64,000 nucleotides of DNA from Dysosmobacter sp. Marseille-Q4140 (GTDB lineage: Bacteria; Bacillota; Clostridia; Oscillospirales; Oscillospiraceae), in assembly GCA_018228705.1 (NCBI GenBank), contig CP073694.1, forward strand, positions 1,922,001-1,986,000, given 5' to 3'. Numbering within the stretch: position 1 is the first letter of the stretch; each line of letters starts with the position of its first letter. Shown here one piece after another: positions 8,530 to 16,072 of the stretch. The notes beneath the pieces were generated by a model. That model was given only the letters and a program-made list of their open reading frames with translations, did no database searches and had not been told where the DNA came from. Position numbers and translations under genes: made by a program.

Positions 8530-8563
8530 AATAGGTCAAAATCACCCTATTTTCAATAGGTCA
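8530..8563. promoter_or_regulatory. Operator-like repeats between the 46-aa gene and the XRE gene
   Basis: AATAGGTCA occurs twice as a direct repeat (8530-8538 and 8555-8563). Between them CCCTATT (8545-8551) pairs with the first copy as an inverted repeat. This is a plausible binding site for the adjacent XRE protein. Confidence 0.5.
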
Positions 8564-8592
8564 TACGGGCATAATTTCCTTGAGGTGATGGT

Positions 8593-8811
8593 ATGACCCC
8601 CATGCGGAAGCTCCGAAAGGAGAGGAAATACTCCCAGGTGAAGATGCAGATGCTCACCGGCATCGATCAGAGCGACTACTCCAAGATCGAGACCGGGAAA
8701 CGGAACATGACCTTTGAGCAGTGCCGGCGGATCGCCCTGGCGCTGGAGACCAGCATGGACTACCTGGCGGGGCTGACCGACGAGGCCGCACCTTATCCCA
8801 GAAAGAACTGA
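8593..8811 (+). CDS. XRE-family helix-turn-helix regulator
   Basis: 72 residues, essentially one HTH_3 domain. The core (SQVKMQMLTGIDQSDYSKIETGKR, with LALETSMDYLAGLTD after it) matches Cro/C1-type regulators. GAGGTGATGGT precedes ATG 8593, and a second in-frame ATG lies three codons on. It probably represses itself and the divergent 46-aa gene through the repeats at 8530-8563. It carries no effector domain, so any signal must come through a partner or through protein level. Confidence 0.85.
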   Translation: MTPMRKLRKERKYSQVKMQMLTGIDQSDYSKIETGKRNMTFEQCRRIALALETSMDYLAGLTDEAAPYPRKN

Positions 8812-8853
8812 CGTCCCGCCGGGGGCGCGGGTCCCCGCGGAGGATGCGCCCCC

Positions 8854-8953
8854 CATTCTCTTTTGTCTTGACAAAAGAGAATGCGCCGCGCCCGGTGGAA
8901 GAGAAAACCGCTTTGACGAACAGGAGGACCCGTTTCCGGGTCCTCCTGTTCGT
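8854..8953. repeat. Two consecutive perfect palindromes after the XRE gene
   Basis: Stem 1: 13 bp (8854-8866 / 8871-8883), loop CTTG. Stem 2: 17 bp (8916-8932 / 8937-8953), loop TTTC. Neither is followed by a T-tract, so they do not look like ordinary terminators. Confidence 0.8.
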
Positions 8954-9209
8954 GCTGTGGGGGTCGGGCGAATCGGTCCGGCGGGCGTCGGCGGCCCCGT
9001 CGTCCCTGCGCCGGACCCCGGCAGTCGAAAAAACCTGGAGCCGCACAGACCGTGCGGTGAATGGCCGGGGTGGTTGTCGGATCTGCCCCTGCTTCTCGTT
9101 CCGCGCTCTCCGCTTCGCTGCGCGCTGCCGCGGCGGTCCCTGTGGGTGCCCCATCGGGCCGTAGGGGCGGATCCTGTATCCGCCCGCCGCTTTCCCGGCG
9201 CCCGGAAAG

Positions 9210-9261
9210 CCTTCCCCCCGGGGGGAAGGTGGCATTTGCGCAGCAAATGACGGATGAGGGG
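9210..9261. repeat. Structured intergenic repeat, copy 1
   Basis: Order of parts: CCTTCCCCC / GGGGGAAGG stem, a short spacer, a second stem CATTTGC / GCAAATG with loop GCA, then CGGATGAGGGG. The same order recurs at 9365-9418 and 35940-35992; in the last copy both arms of the second stem are different but still complementary. Confidence 0.75.
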
Positions 9262-9364
9262 GACCCCTTCCCCTGCGCGCTGCCGCGGCGGTCTCTGTGG
9301 GTACCCCCTCAGACCGTAGGGGCGGATCCTGTATCCGCCCGCCGCTTTCCCGGCGCCCGGAAAG

Positions 9365-9418
9365 CCTTCCCCCCCGGGGGGAAGGTGGCATTTGCGCAGC
9401 AAATGACGGATGAGGGGG
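9365..9418. repeat. Structured intergenic repeat, copy 2
   Basis: Same parts and same second stem (CATTTGC / GCAAATG) as copy 1, as expected since it belongs to the 155-bp tandem duplication. Confidence 0.75.
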
Positions 9419-9444
9419 ACCCCTTCCCCAGGCTGTTCCGCTTC

Positions 9445-9720
9445 TTACAGCGCCTCCCGATTTAGACGGGAAAAGGGCACCGGGGACAGGCCCCGCAGGC
9501 GGCTGAGATATCCGACCGCGGCGGCGCTGGTGTGGGCCGCCTCCCTGCAGACCGTGTCCAGGGCCCAGGGCAGCCGGTCGGGCCGTCCGTCCCGGCGGGG
9601 CAGGTCGTCCCCGGGCAGGGGCCTCCCGCCGGGGAAGCGGTAGCCCCGGCGGCGGAGCAGGTCCAGCAGTTCCAGCTGCTCCCGGTCTGTGGCACAGGTG
9701 ACGTAAAGGTTGGTTTTCAT
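9445..9720 (-). CDS. Hypothetical protein, 91 residues
   Basis: The start at ATG 9720 is supported by a strong AGGAGGTGCGAGCC ribosome site; the frame is open further upstream, without such a site. The product begins MKTNLYVTCATDREQLELL and is rich in Arg and Pro, with a DLLRRRGYRFPGG segment. The first strand-helix pattern (a hydrophobic strand, then a DREQLELLDLLRRRGY helix) could be a small ferredoxin-like fold, but I do not recognise a family. It lies between the repeat-rich gap and the GH3 lipoprotein, in the opposite direction. Confidence 0.5.
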   Translation of the reverse strand: MKTNLYVTCATDREQLELLDLLRRRGYRFPGGRPLPGDDLPRRDGRPDRLPWALDTVCREAAHTSAAAVGYLSRLRGLSPVPFSRLNREAL

Positions 9721-10000
9721 GGCTCGCACCTCCTGAAATTCCACAGAAAGCGCGAAAAAACCGCCCCCATCGTCCAATGGGCGCGGAATCGGTTCGTCCC
9801 ATCGTTCAAGCCTTAGCACCTTACCTCCCGGCAGGTTGCTGTGCGGTCAACGAGCTTGTCTCTCGCGCACTCTCTATGGTAGGACGATTGTACCACGGGG
9901 CGGCGCGGTCCGCAAGAGAAATGGCCCCTCCAAAAGAGACGGTGGAGTTTCCCCGCCAATCATGGTATACTGGTGAAAACTTTCCCGGGAGGTGCGTCCC

Positions 10001-11197
10001 ATGAAACGCCTTTTCGCCGCGGCCCTGGCCGCGCTGTCCCTGCTGTCTCTGACCGCCTGCGCCTCTTCCGATGAGCCGGAGCAGGCGCCGGAGGCGCCGC
10101 CCGCCGCCGAGGAGCCGGAGGTTCCCGAGCCCGAGCCCACGCCGGAGGAGCTGGCGGCGGCGGAGATCGAAGACCTGCTGGCCTCCTTGACGTTGGAGCA
10201 GAAGGTGGGGCAGCTGTTCTTCGTCCGCTGTCCTGACAGCGGCGCCGCGGAGGATGTGAGCGCCTACCACCTGGGCGGCTACGTCCTCTTTGGCCGGGAT
10301 TTCCAGGACGCTGCCGGCGCCTGGCTCACCAGGGAGCAGTTCACTGCCGCCGTCCAGAGCTACCAGGACGCTGCCGCGGCCGACACCGGCATTCCCCTGC
10401 TGATCGGCTCCGACGAGGAGGGCGGTACCGTCACCCGGGCCAGCCGGAACCCCAATCTCTTCGAAAAGCCCTTCTCCTCGCCCCAGAAGCTGGCGGCCCA
10501 GGCCACGGAGCACGGCAGCATCTTCTCCGAGGACGCCTGGGAGAAAAGCAGCGCCCTGCTGGCCCTGGGCATCAACGTGAACCTGGCCCCGGTGGCGGAT
10601 GTGTCCACCGACCCCGCCGACTTCATCTACGACCGGGCTCTGGGACAGGATGCCGCCGCCACGGCGGACTATGTGGCGCAGGTGGTCACCGCCATGCGGG
10701 AGAGCGGGATCGGCAGCGTCCTCAAGCACTTCCCCGGCTACGGCAGCAACGCCGACACCCACACCGGCATCGCCCTGGACCAGCGGAGCCTGGAGACCTT
10801 CCGCCAGAGCGACTTCCTGCCCTTCGCCGCCGGCATCGAGGCCGGGGCGGGCACCACCGCCGTGCTTGTGAGCCACAACATCATGGCGGCCGTGGACCCG
10901 GACCTGCCCGCCTCCCTGTCCCCGGCGGTCCATGACCTGCTCCGGGAGGAGCTGGGCTTTACCGGCGTGGTCATGACCGACGACCTGGCCATGGACGCCG
11001 TGGCCGCCTACTCCCAGGACGGTGCCGTGGCAGTGATGGCCCTGGAGGCCGGGAATGATCTCATCATCACCACCGACTACCGCACCCAGATCCCCAAGGT
11101 CCTGGAGGCGGTGGAAAACGGCACCCTCTCCATGGACACCATCGACACCGCCTGCCGCCGGGTGCTGACCTGGAAACAAGCGCTGGGCCTGCTGTGA
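10001..11197 (+). CDS. Glycoside hydrolase family 3 lipoprotein, NagZ/beta-N-acetylhexosaminidase-like
   Basis: 398 residues from ATG 10001 (GGGAGGTGCG upstream). It has a lipoprotein signal (lipobox LTAC, Cys about residue 20), an acidic Pro-rich linker (about 22-60) and one GH3 TIM-barrel. The family motif KHFPGYG (with the NagZ-type His further on in the DTHTG segment) and the catalytic aspartate in VMTDDLAMDAV are visible. NagZ-like enzymes remove beta-linked N-acetylglucosamine from muropeptides or other glycans. As a surface lipoprotein it would act outside the membrane, as in B. subtilis, in peptidoglycan recycling or glycan scavenging. Substrate is inferred. Confidence 0.88.
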   Translation: MKRLFAAALAALSLLSLTACASSDEPEQAPEAPPAAEEPEVPEPEPTPEELAAAEIEDLLASLTLEQKVGQLFFVRCPDSGAAEDVSAYHLGGYVLFGRDFQDAAGAWLTREQFTAAVQSYQDAAAADTGIPLLIGSDEEGGTVTRASRNPNLFEKPFSSPQKLAAQATEHGSIFSEDAWEKSSALLALGINVNLAPVADVSTDPADFIYDRALGQDAAATADYVAQVVTAMRESGIGSVLKHFPGYGSNADTHTGIALDQRSLETFRQSDFLPFAAGIEAGAGTTAVLVSHNIMAAVDPDLPASLSPAVHDLLREELGFTGVVMTDDLAMDAVAAYSQDGAVAVMALEAGNDLIITTDYRTQIPKVLEAVENGTLSMDTIDTACRRVLTWKQALGLL

Positions 11198-11268
11198 AAC
11201 CGGAACCCCCTGTTTTTCGTCCCTGTTTTGAAACCTGCTGTTGAAAACCAGACGAAAAGGAGGTCCCC

Positions 11269-12153
11269 ATGAAACGCAAACTGCGGACACTGACCCTGGC
11301 GGCCCTGGCCGCGTGCCTTTTGACCGTCACCGCCCTGGCAGACACGGGGCCCAAGCCCATGCTGACGGTGAAGGTGGCCAACGCCCCGGAGGGGCTTTAC
11401 TACCTGGACCTGCTGGAGCCCGACATGGCCGGCGGCGCCTCTTATGACAACAGCCGCCGGGAGGACGAGGACCAGCCCCTGGACCCGGCTCTGACGGAGG
11501 CTCTGCTGGCCGCCGTGCCGGAGGGCTGGCACGCCTGCACCCTGGACCACACCAACGGCGCCCCCATCTGGGGCGATCTCATGGGGGAGGACGCCGGTGA
11601 GGGCCTCCGGCTCCACACCTTCAGCTACCTGGGCGTGCCAGACACCTACCGCGTGATTCTCGCTCCGGCGGACGGCGAACCTTGGGTCTCGGACGTGCTG
11701 GAGCGGACCAGTCTCCAGTCCTCCGTCACTGTGGACTATGGGGCGAAAACCGTGACGGTGCCGCCGGTATGGAGGGCCTACGCCGTGCAGCTGCTCACCA
11801 CCCTTTTGACCACGCTGGTCATCGAAGGCGTTGTGCTGGCGCTCTTCGGCTTCGGGCGGCAGAGGCGGAACTGGCTGGTATTTTTGCTGGTAAACCTGGT
11901 GACCCAGGGCGGGCTCGCTCTCTGGACCGCCCGCACCTGTTTGCTCCACGGCCTGGGCGCCTGGTCCGTCCTGGCCCTTCTCCCGGCGGAGCTGGTGATC
12001 TTCCCGGCGGAGATGGCCGCCTACGCCCTGCTGCTGCGGGGACAGCCCCGGTCCCGCTCCGCCGCTTACGGCTTCCTGGCCAACCTCTTCTCCGCCGTGC
12101 TGGGCTTCCTTGCCATCGAGCCGGTCTGGACCTTCATCCAATCCATCCTGTAA
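11269..12153 (+). CDS. Exported membrane protein of unknown function
   Basis: 294 residues, with AAAAGGAGG before ATG 11269. A cleavable signal peptide (about 1-24, ending ALA) is followed by an extracytoplasmic domain of about 140 residues. The last third has several hydrophobic helices (about 168-190, 196-215, 222-245 and 260-290) separated by short basic loops such as GFGRQRRNW. No enzyme motif is visible. It sits 72 bases after the GH3 gene and 19 bases before the editing-protein gene, so it is probably in an operon with one of them. I cannot name its family. Confidence 0.65.
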   Translation: MKRKLRTLTLAALAACLLTVTALADTGPKPMLTVKVANAPEGLYYLDLLEPDMAGGASYDNSRREDEDQPLDPALTEALLAAVPEGWHACTLDHTNGAPIWGDLMGEDAGEGLRLHTFSYLGVPDTYRVILAPADGEPWVSDVLERTSLQSSVTVDYGAKTVTVPPVWRAYAVQLLTTLLTTLVIEGVVLALFGFGRQRRNWLVFLLVNLVTQGGLALWTARTCLLHGLGAWSVLALLPAELVIFPAEMAAYALLLRGQPRSRSAAYGFLANLFSAVLGFLAIEPVWTFIQSIL

Positions 12154-12172
12154 ACGAAAGGGAGTTTTCCAC

Positions 12173-13327
12173 ATGGAAACGGAAAAGCTATACTACGCCG
12201 ACGCCTTTATGCGGACGTTCACCGCCACGGTCCTGACCTGTGAGCCGGGCAAAGGCGGGTATCTGGTGACGCTGGACCGCACCGCCTTCTACCCCGAGGG
12301 CGGCGGCCAGCCGGCCGACCACGGCACGCTGAACGGCGCCGCCGTCACCGATGTCCACGAAAAGGACGGCATCGTTGTCCACACTGTCGAAAAGGCGGTG
12401 GAAATTGGCGAAAACGTGACCGGCGCCATCGACTGGGCCCGGCGGTTCGACCACATGCAGCAGCACTCCGGGGAGCACATCCTCTCCGGCATCCTCTGCC
12501 ATGACTACCACTGCGACAACGTGGGCTTCCACCTGGGGGCCGACACGGTGACCATCGACTACAACGCCGATATCACCTGGGAGCAGGCCCTGGACGCCGA
12601 GCGGAAGGCCAACGAGGTGATCTGGGCCGACGCCCCCGTGGAGATCACGTTCCCCTCCCCGGCGGAGCTGGAGGAGCTGGACTACCGCAGCAAAAAGGCC
12701 CTGACGGGCCAGGTCCGCATCGTCACCTTCCCGGCGGCGGACTGCTGCGCCTGCTGCGGCACCCACGTGCTGCGCGCCGGACAGGTGGGCCTTGTGAAGG
12801 TCCTCTCCTGCCAGAAGTTCCGGGAGGGCGTCCGCATGGAAATCCTCTGCGGCGGGCGGGCCCTTGCCTATCTGGGCCGCGTCTACGACCAGGCCCGGTC
12901 CGTGGGCCAGCATCTCAGCGTGAAGCCCGACGCCATCCTCCCCGCCCTGGAGCGGCTGGAGGAGGAGCAGGCGGCCCTGAAGGCCCGGGAGGCCGCCATG
13001 GAGGACCAGCTCTTCCGCCGCATCGCCGCCGAGCACGCCGGGGAAACAGACGCCCTGGTGTTCCAGCCGGCCCTGCGGCCCGACAGCGTGCGCCGTCTGG
13101 CGGACGCCCTGGGCCACGCCTGCACGGGCCTTGCGGCGGTGTTCGCCGGGGAGGACGGACACTGGAACTACGCCCTGCTTCGCGCCGACGGGGCCGACAT
13201 CGCCCCGCTGGTGAAGGCCCTGAACAGTGCCCTCCGGGGACGGGGCGGCGGCCGCAGCGGCTTTGCCCAGGGCAGCGTCCAGGCGGACGAGGCGTCGATC
13301 CGGGCTTTCTTCAACAACTTGGACTGA
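12173..13327 (+). CDS. Alanyl-tRNA editing protein (AlaX type) with DHHA1 domain
   Basis: 384 residues from ATG 12173 (AAAGGGAG upstream). The protein is a free-standing relative of the AlaRS editing part: an N-terminal beta-barrel (YPEGGGQPADHG), the zinc-site HxxxH in HMQQHSGEHIL, the CxxxH-type second half in CCACCGTH, a coiled linker and a C-terminal DHHA1 domain ending GGGRSGFAQGS. Such proteins hydrolyse Ser-tRNA-Ala or Gly-tRNA-Ala in trans. The long form with DHHA1 corresponds to the larger AlaX class. Earlier in-frame starts exist but overlap the preceding gene without a ribosome site. Confidence 0.88.
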   Translation: METEKLYYADAFMRTFTATVLTCEPGKGGYLVTLDRTAFYPEGGGQPADHGTLNGAAVTDVHEKDGIVVHTVEKAVEIGENVTGAIDWARRFDHMQQHSGEHILSGILCHDYHCDNVGFHLGADTVTIDYNADITWEQALDAERKANEVIWADAPVEITFPSPAELEELDYRSKKALTGQVRIVTFPAADCCACCGTHVLRAGQVGLVKVLSCQKFREGVRMEILCGGRALAYLGRVYDQARSVGQHLSVKPDAILPALERLEEEQAALKAREAAMEDQLFRRIAAEHAGETDALVFQPALRPDSVRRLADALGHACTGLAAVFAGEDGHWNYALLRADGADIAPLVKALNSALRGRGGGRSGFAQGSVQADEASIRAFFNNLD

Positions 13328-13340
13328 AAGGTGGAGACCC

Positions 13341-13646
13341 ATGCGCTATATCATGCTGGAATACGCGGAGCCCCAGGAGGACGAGGCTCAGCGGGTGTAC
13401 TCGGAGCTGGACCGGGAGAACAGGGAGACCCGGCGGGTGGAGCTGTACCCCGGTGGTCTGTGGTTCGCCTACGGCGACGAGCACGGCCGGGAGGAGGCGC
13501 TGAACCCCGTCCCCTTCCCCGACGACATCCGGGAGCTGAACGTCCCGGGTCAGGTGACCGCCCGGACCATCGCCCCGGGGATCTTCCGGGAGGTCTGGGA
13601 CCAGGCGGCGGAGCGGCCCGACGGCTTCATGGGCATGTTCTTCTGA
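13341..13646 (+). CDS. Small conserved-looking protein, DUF6881-like
   Basis: 101 residues from ATG 13341 (AAAGGTGGAG upstream), 13 bases after the editing gene. The start MRYIMLEYAEP, then YSELDRENRETRRVELYPGG and a GDEHGREEALNP segment, resembles the short DUF6881 proteins whose members share a Y-S-E-L-D...R-K-V-E-x-Y/F pattern. That assignment is from memory and tentative. There is no signal peptide or membrane segment. The reading frame is open on both sides of this start; the chosen start matches family length. Confidence 0.65.
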   Translation: MRYIMLEYAEPQEDEAQRVYSELDRENRETRRVELYPGGLWFAYGDEHGREEALNPVPFPDDIRELNVPGQVTARTIAPGIFREVWDQAAERPDGFMGMFF

Positions 13647-13656
13647 GGGCGGCGCC

Positions 13657-14223
13657 ATGGACCAACACAGCATCTTCCTTGCGGGCGGCTGCTTCTGGGG
13701 CATGGAGGCCCTGTACCGCGCCCTGCCCGGCGTCACCGGCGTCCGCTGCGGCTACGCCAACGGCGACAGCCCGGACCACGCCAACTACGACTCCGTCTGC
13801 ACCGGCATCACCGGCTTCCGGGAGGCGGTGGAGGTGACCTGGGACCCCTCCCGCACCTGCCTGGAGGCGCTGCTCTTCGCCTTTTTCGCCGTGGTGGACG
13901 TGGAACTGCCCAACCGCCAGGGGGCCGACATCGGCACCCAGTACCAGAGCGGCATCTACTGGACCCACCCGGACCAGGAGGCCGCCGTCCGGGCCGCCGC
14001 GGCCCTGGAGGCGGCGGCGGTGCCCTTTTTCGCCGTGGAGCTCAAGCCCCTGGAGAACTTTTTCCCGGCGGAGGAATATCACCAGCGGTACCTGGAAAAG
14101 CACCCCCGGGGCTACTGCCACATCTCCCCGGTCCGGCGGGCAGCGGTGGCCGCCTATCCCTTCCGGCGGGAGGATTACACCCGCCCGGCCCGGCAGCTGC
14201 TCGCCCAGTTCATGGACGGATAA
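13657..14223 (+). CDS. msrA: Peptide methionine-S-sulfoxide reductase
   Basis: 188 residues. MsrA reduces the S-epimer of methionine sulfoxide in proteins. The catalytic GCFWG motif is at residues 11-15 with the nucleophilic Cys12. The family blocks FREAVEV, GADIGTQYQSGIY and EEYHQRYLEK follow in order. The resolving cysteines common in E. coli MsrA are not obvious at the C-terminus; a single Cys in RGYCHI could serve. It starts 10 bases after the small DUF gene and ends at a strong terminator, closing this plus-strand run. Confidence 0.94.
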   Translation: MDQHSIFLAGGCFWGMEALYRALPGVTGVRCGYANGDSPDHANYDSVCTGITGFREAVEVTWDPSRTCLEALLFAFFAVVDVELPNRQGADIGTQYQSGIYWTHPDQEAAVRAAAALEAAAVPFFAVELKPLENFFPAEEYHQRYLEKHPRGYCHISPVRRAAVAAYPFRREDYTRPARQLLAQFMDG

Positions 14224-14226
14224 AAT

Positions 14227-14256
14227 AAGGCGCGGCCCAATGGGCCGCGCCTTTTG
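14227..14256 (+). terminator. msrA terminator
   Basis: Perfect 12-bp stem AAGGCGCGGCCC / GGGCCGCGCCTT with loop AAT and TTTTGC after it. Confidence 0.8.
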
Positions 14257-14278
14257 CTGTGGAAAAAGCCTCGCAGAG

Positions 14279-14444
14279 TTCCGCCGTCCGCAGACGGCGG
14301 AATCCAATCCAATACCGTCATTTCCGAGGACATGCGCCTCGGAAATGACACTTCTCATGACGGATGGGGTGACAATTTCCAAAGAAATCGAACCCCGTCC
14401 GTCATGCAGCCCTCTATCGCAAAAGGCCCAAGGGCCTTTTGCGA
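14279..14444. repeat. Array of four consecutive palindromes
   Basis: Between the convergent msrA and permease genes: stem 1, 10 bp (14279-14288 / 14293-14302); stem 2, 13 bp (14317-14329 / 14337-14349); stem 3, 15 bp with one G-T pair (14356-14370 / 14392-14406) and a small inner stem; stem 4, 13 bp (14417-14429 / 14432-14444). The arm sequences are unrelated to each other. Stem 4 lies just after the permease gene on the minus strand and could end its transcript, although the T-tract is weak. Confidence 0.85.
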
Positions 14445-14449
14445 CATAC

Positions 14450-15871
14450 TCACACGATCAGGAAGAACTTCACCAGGAACAGCGCGGAGATCACATAGGT
14501 CAGGACGGAGACGTCCTTGGCCTTGCCGGTAAAGACCTTGATGACGGTGTAGGAGATCAGGCCGATGCCGATGGCGTGGCCGATGGAGCTGGAGATGGGC
14601 ATGGCGATCAGCATGAGGGACACGGGGACCATCTGATCCAGGTCGTCGAAGTTGACGTTCTTCAATCCCATCAGCATCAGCACGCCCACATAGATCAGCG
14701 CCGCGGAGGTGGCCGCCGCGGGGATGATGGCGGCGATGGGGGCGATGAAGATGCAGGCCAGGAACAGCACGCCGGTGGTCAGGGCGGTGAGGCCTGTGCG
14801 GCCGCCGGCCTCCACGCCGGAGGCGGACTCCACGAAGGTGGTGACGGTGGAGGTGCCGGTGCAGGCGCCGGCCACGGTGCCGATGGCGTCGGAGATCAGG
14901 GCCTCCTTCATGTTGGGCATATTGCCGTCCTTATCCACCATGCCGGCCCGGGAGGCGGTGCCCACCAGGGTGCCGATGGTGTCGAACATATCGATCATGC
15001 AGAAGGTGATGATCAGCGTCACGGCGGTGAACCAGCCGATCTGCAAAAAGCCCTCAAAGTTGAACTTGAAGAAGGTGGTCTCCATCATGTCGGCGAAGGG
15101 CGGCACGAAGGAGGCGGTGGAGAGGGATGCAAAGGGATTCACGCCCAGCACCACGAAGTCACCGATCCAGTAGATGATGGACGCCACCAGCATGCCCAGC
15201 AGCACGGCCGCCTTGACGCCCTTCTTGGCCAGGATCACGATGACAAACAGGCCGATGAACATGGTCACCACGGTCAGCACCATGGTGGAGTAGCCGCTGC
15301 CCATGGTGGTCTGCGCCACGCTGGGCGTCAGGGTGCCGAAGAAGTCCCGCATCACGTAGAAGGGGCCGCCGGTCTCGGAGTACACGCCCACGTTGGACCC
15401 CAGGCCAATGTTCATCAGCATAAGGCCGATAGCCGGGGCAATGCCCAGGCGCACGCCCAGAGGAATGGCCTCCACGATCTTCTCCCGGATGTTCAGCACG
15501 GAGAGGATCAGGAACACGATGCCCTCCATCAGAATAATGACCAGGGCCGCCTGGAAGGAGGCCACATAGCTCAGCCCAGTCAGGGCGGCGATGTTGGACG
15601 CCACCACGGCGAAGAAGCTGTTGAGTCCCATGCCGGGGGCCAGGGCGAAAGGCTTGTTGGCCAGGAACGCCATGCAGAACATAGCCAGGGCCGAGGCGAT
15701 GCAGGTGGCCAGGAACACGCCGTTCCAAAGGGCGGAGCCGGTGTCGAAGTTGGTGAGAAGGTTGGGGTTGAGTGCGATGATGTACGCCATGGTCATGAAG
15801 GTGGTCAGACCTGCCAGGATCTCTGTGCGGACAGTGGTGCCGTTCTTTTGCAGCTGAAAGATCTTTTCCAT
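14450..15871 (-). CDS. NCS2-family purine permease, AzgA/PbuG-like
   Basis: 473 residues and strongly hydrophobic, with the 12-14 helices of nucleobase transporters. The pattern MTMAYIIALNP near the start, NKPFALAPGMGLNSFF, the FDTIGTLVG helix and SASGVEAGGRTG are characteristic of the AzgA branch, which imports adenine, guanine or hypoxanthine with protons. The exact base cannot be told from the sequence. GAGGGAGTAAAAC precedes ATG 15871, and a good sigma-A promoter lies about 70-100 bases upstream. I looked for a purine riboswitch in the leader and found no match. Confidence 0.9.
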   Translation of the reverse strand: MEKIFQLQKNGTTVRTEILAGLTTFMTMAYIIALNPNLLTNFDTGSALWNGVFLATCIASALAMFCMAFLANKPFALAPGMGLNSFFAVVASNIAALTGLSYVASFQAALVIILMEGIVFLILSVLNIREKIVEAIPLGVRLGIAPAIGLMLMNIGLGSNVGVYSETGGPFYVMRDFFGTLTPSVAQTTMGSGYSTMVLTVVTMFIGLFVIVILAKKGVKAAVLLGMLVASIIYWIGDFVVLGVNPFASLSTASFVPPFADMMETTFFKFNFEGFLQIGWFTAVTLIITFCMIDMFDTIGTLVGTASRAGMVDKDGNMPNMKEALISDAIGTVAGACTGTSTVTTFVESASGVEAGGRTGLTALTTGVLFLACIFIAPIAAIIPAAATSAALIYVGVLMLMGLKNVNFDDLDQMVPVSLMLIAMPISSSIGHAIGIGLISYTVIKVFTGKAKDVSVLTYVISALFLVKFFLIV

Positions 15872-15941
15872 GTTTTACTCCCTCTTTTCTCTCAATGCAG
15901 ATTGGTCAACCTTTGTATATGTAGACAAATCCTGTCTTTAT

Positions 15942-15970
15942 ATCATAGCTGATATTTGGTGATTTTTCAA
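15942..15970 (-). promoter_or_regulatory. Sigma-A promoter of the purine permease
   Basis: On the minus strand, TTGAAA (15965-15970), a 17-base spacer and TATGAT (15942-15947). Confidence 0.75.
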
Positions 15971-16031
15971 TATTCTCTTAAAAGAATAACGCTTTTACCG
16001 GTCTGTCTCCCCCAAGCAGACATCCGGCGGC

Positions 16032-16066
16032 AAAAAAGACCGCGCGGAAAACTCCGCGCGGCTTTT
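16032..16066 (-). terminator. Terminator after the LtaS-like gene
   Basis: A 9-bp GC stem (16040-16048 / 16053-16061) followed on the minus strand by a T-run (complement of 16032-16037). It separates the LtaS-like gene from the permease promoter. Confidence 0.8.
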
Positions 16067-16072
16067 TACACG

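Larger units (their letters stand above)
8812..9444. repeat. Repeat-rich gap: palindromes and a 155-bp tandem duplication
   Basis: This 633-bp stretch has no convincing gene. It holds a small hairpin (8826-8839), a 13-bp hairpin (8854-8883), a perfect 17-bp hairpin (8916-8953) and a two-copy tandem duplication with a period of 155 bp (about 9121-9275 and 9276-9430). Each tandem unit contains three short stems, including the structured repeat listed separately. Confidence 0.8.

Noticed and set aside
15872..16030. Purine riboswitch before the permease gene
   Set aside because: The leader lacks the conserved purine-aptamer loop sequences; only a plain promoter is visible.
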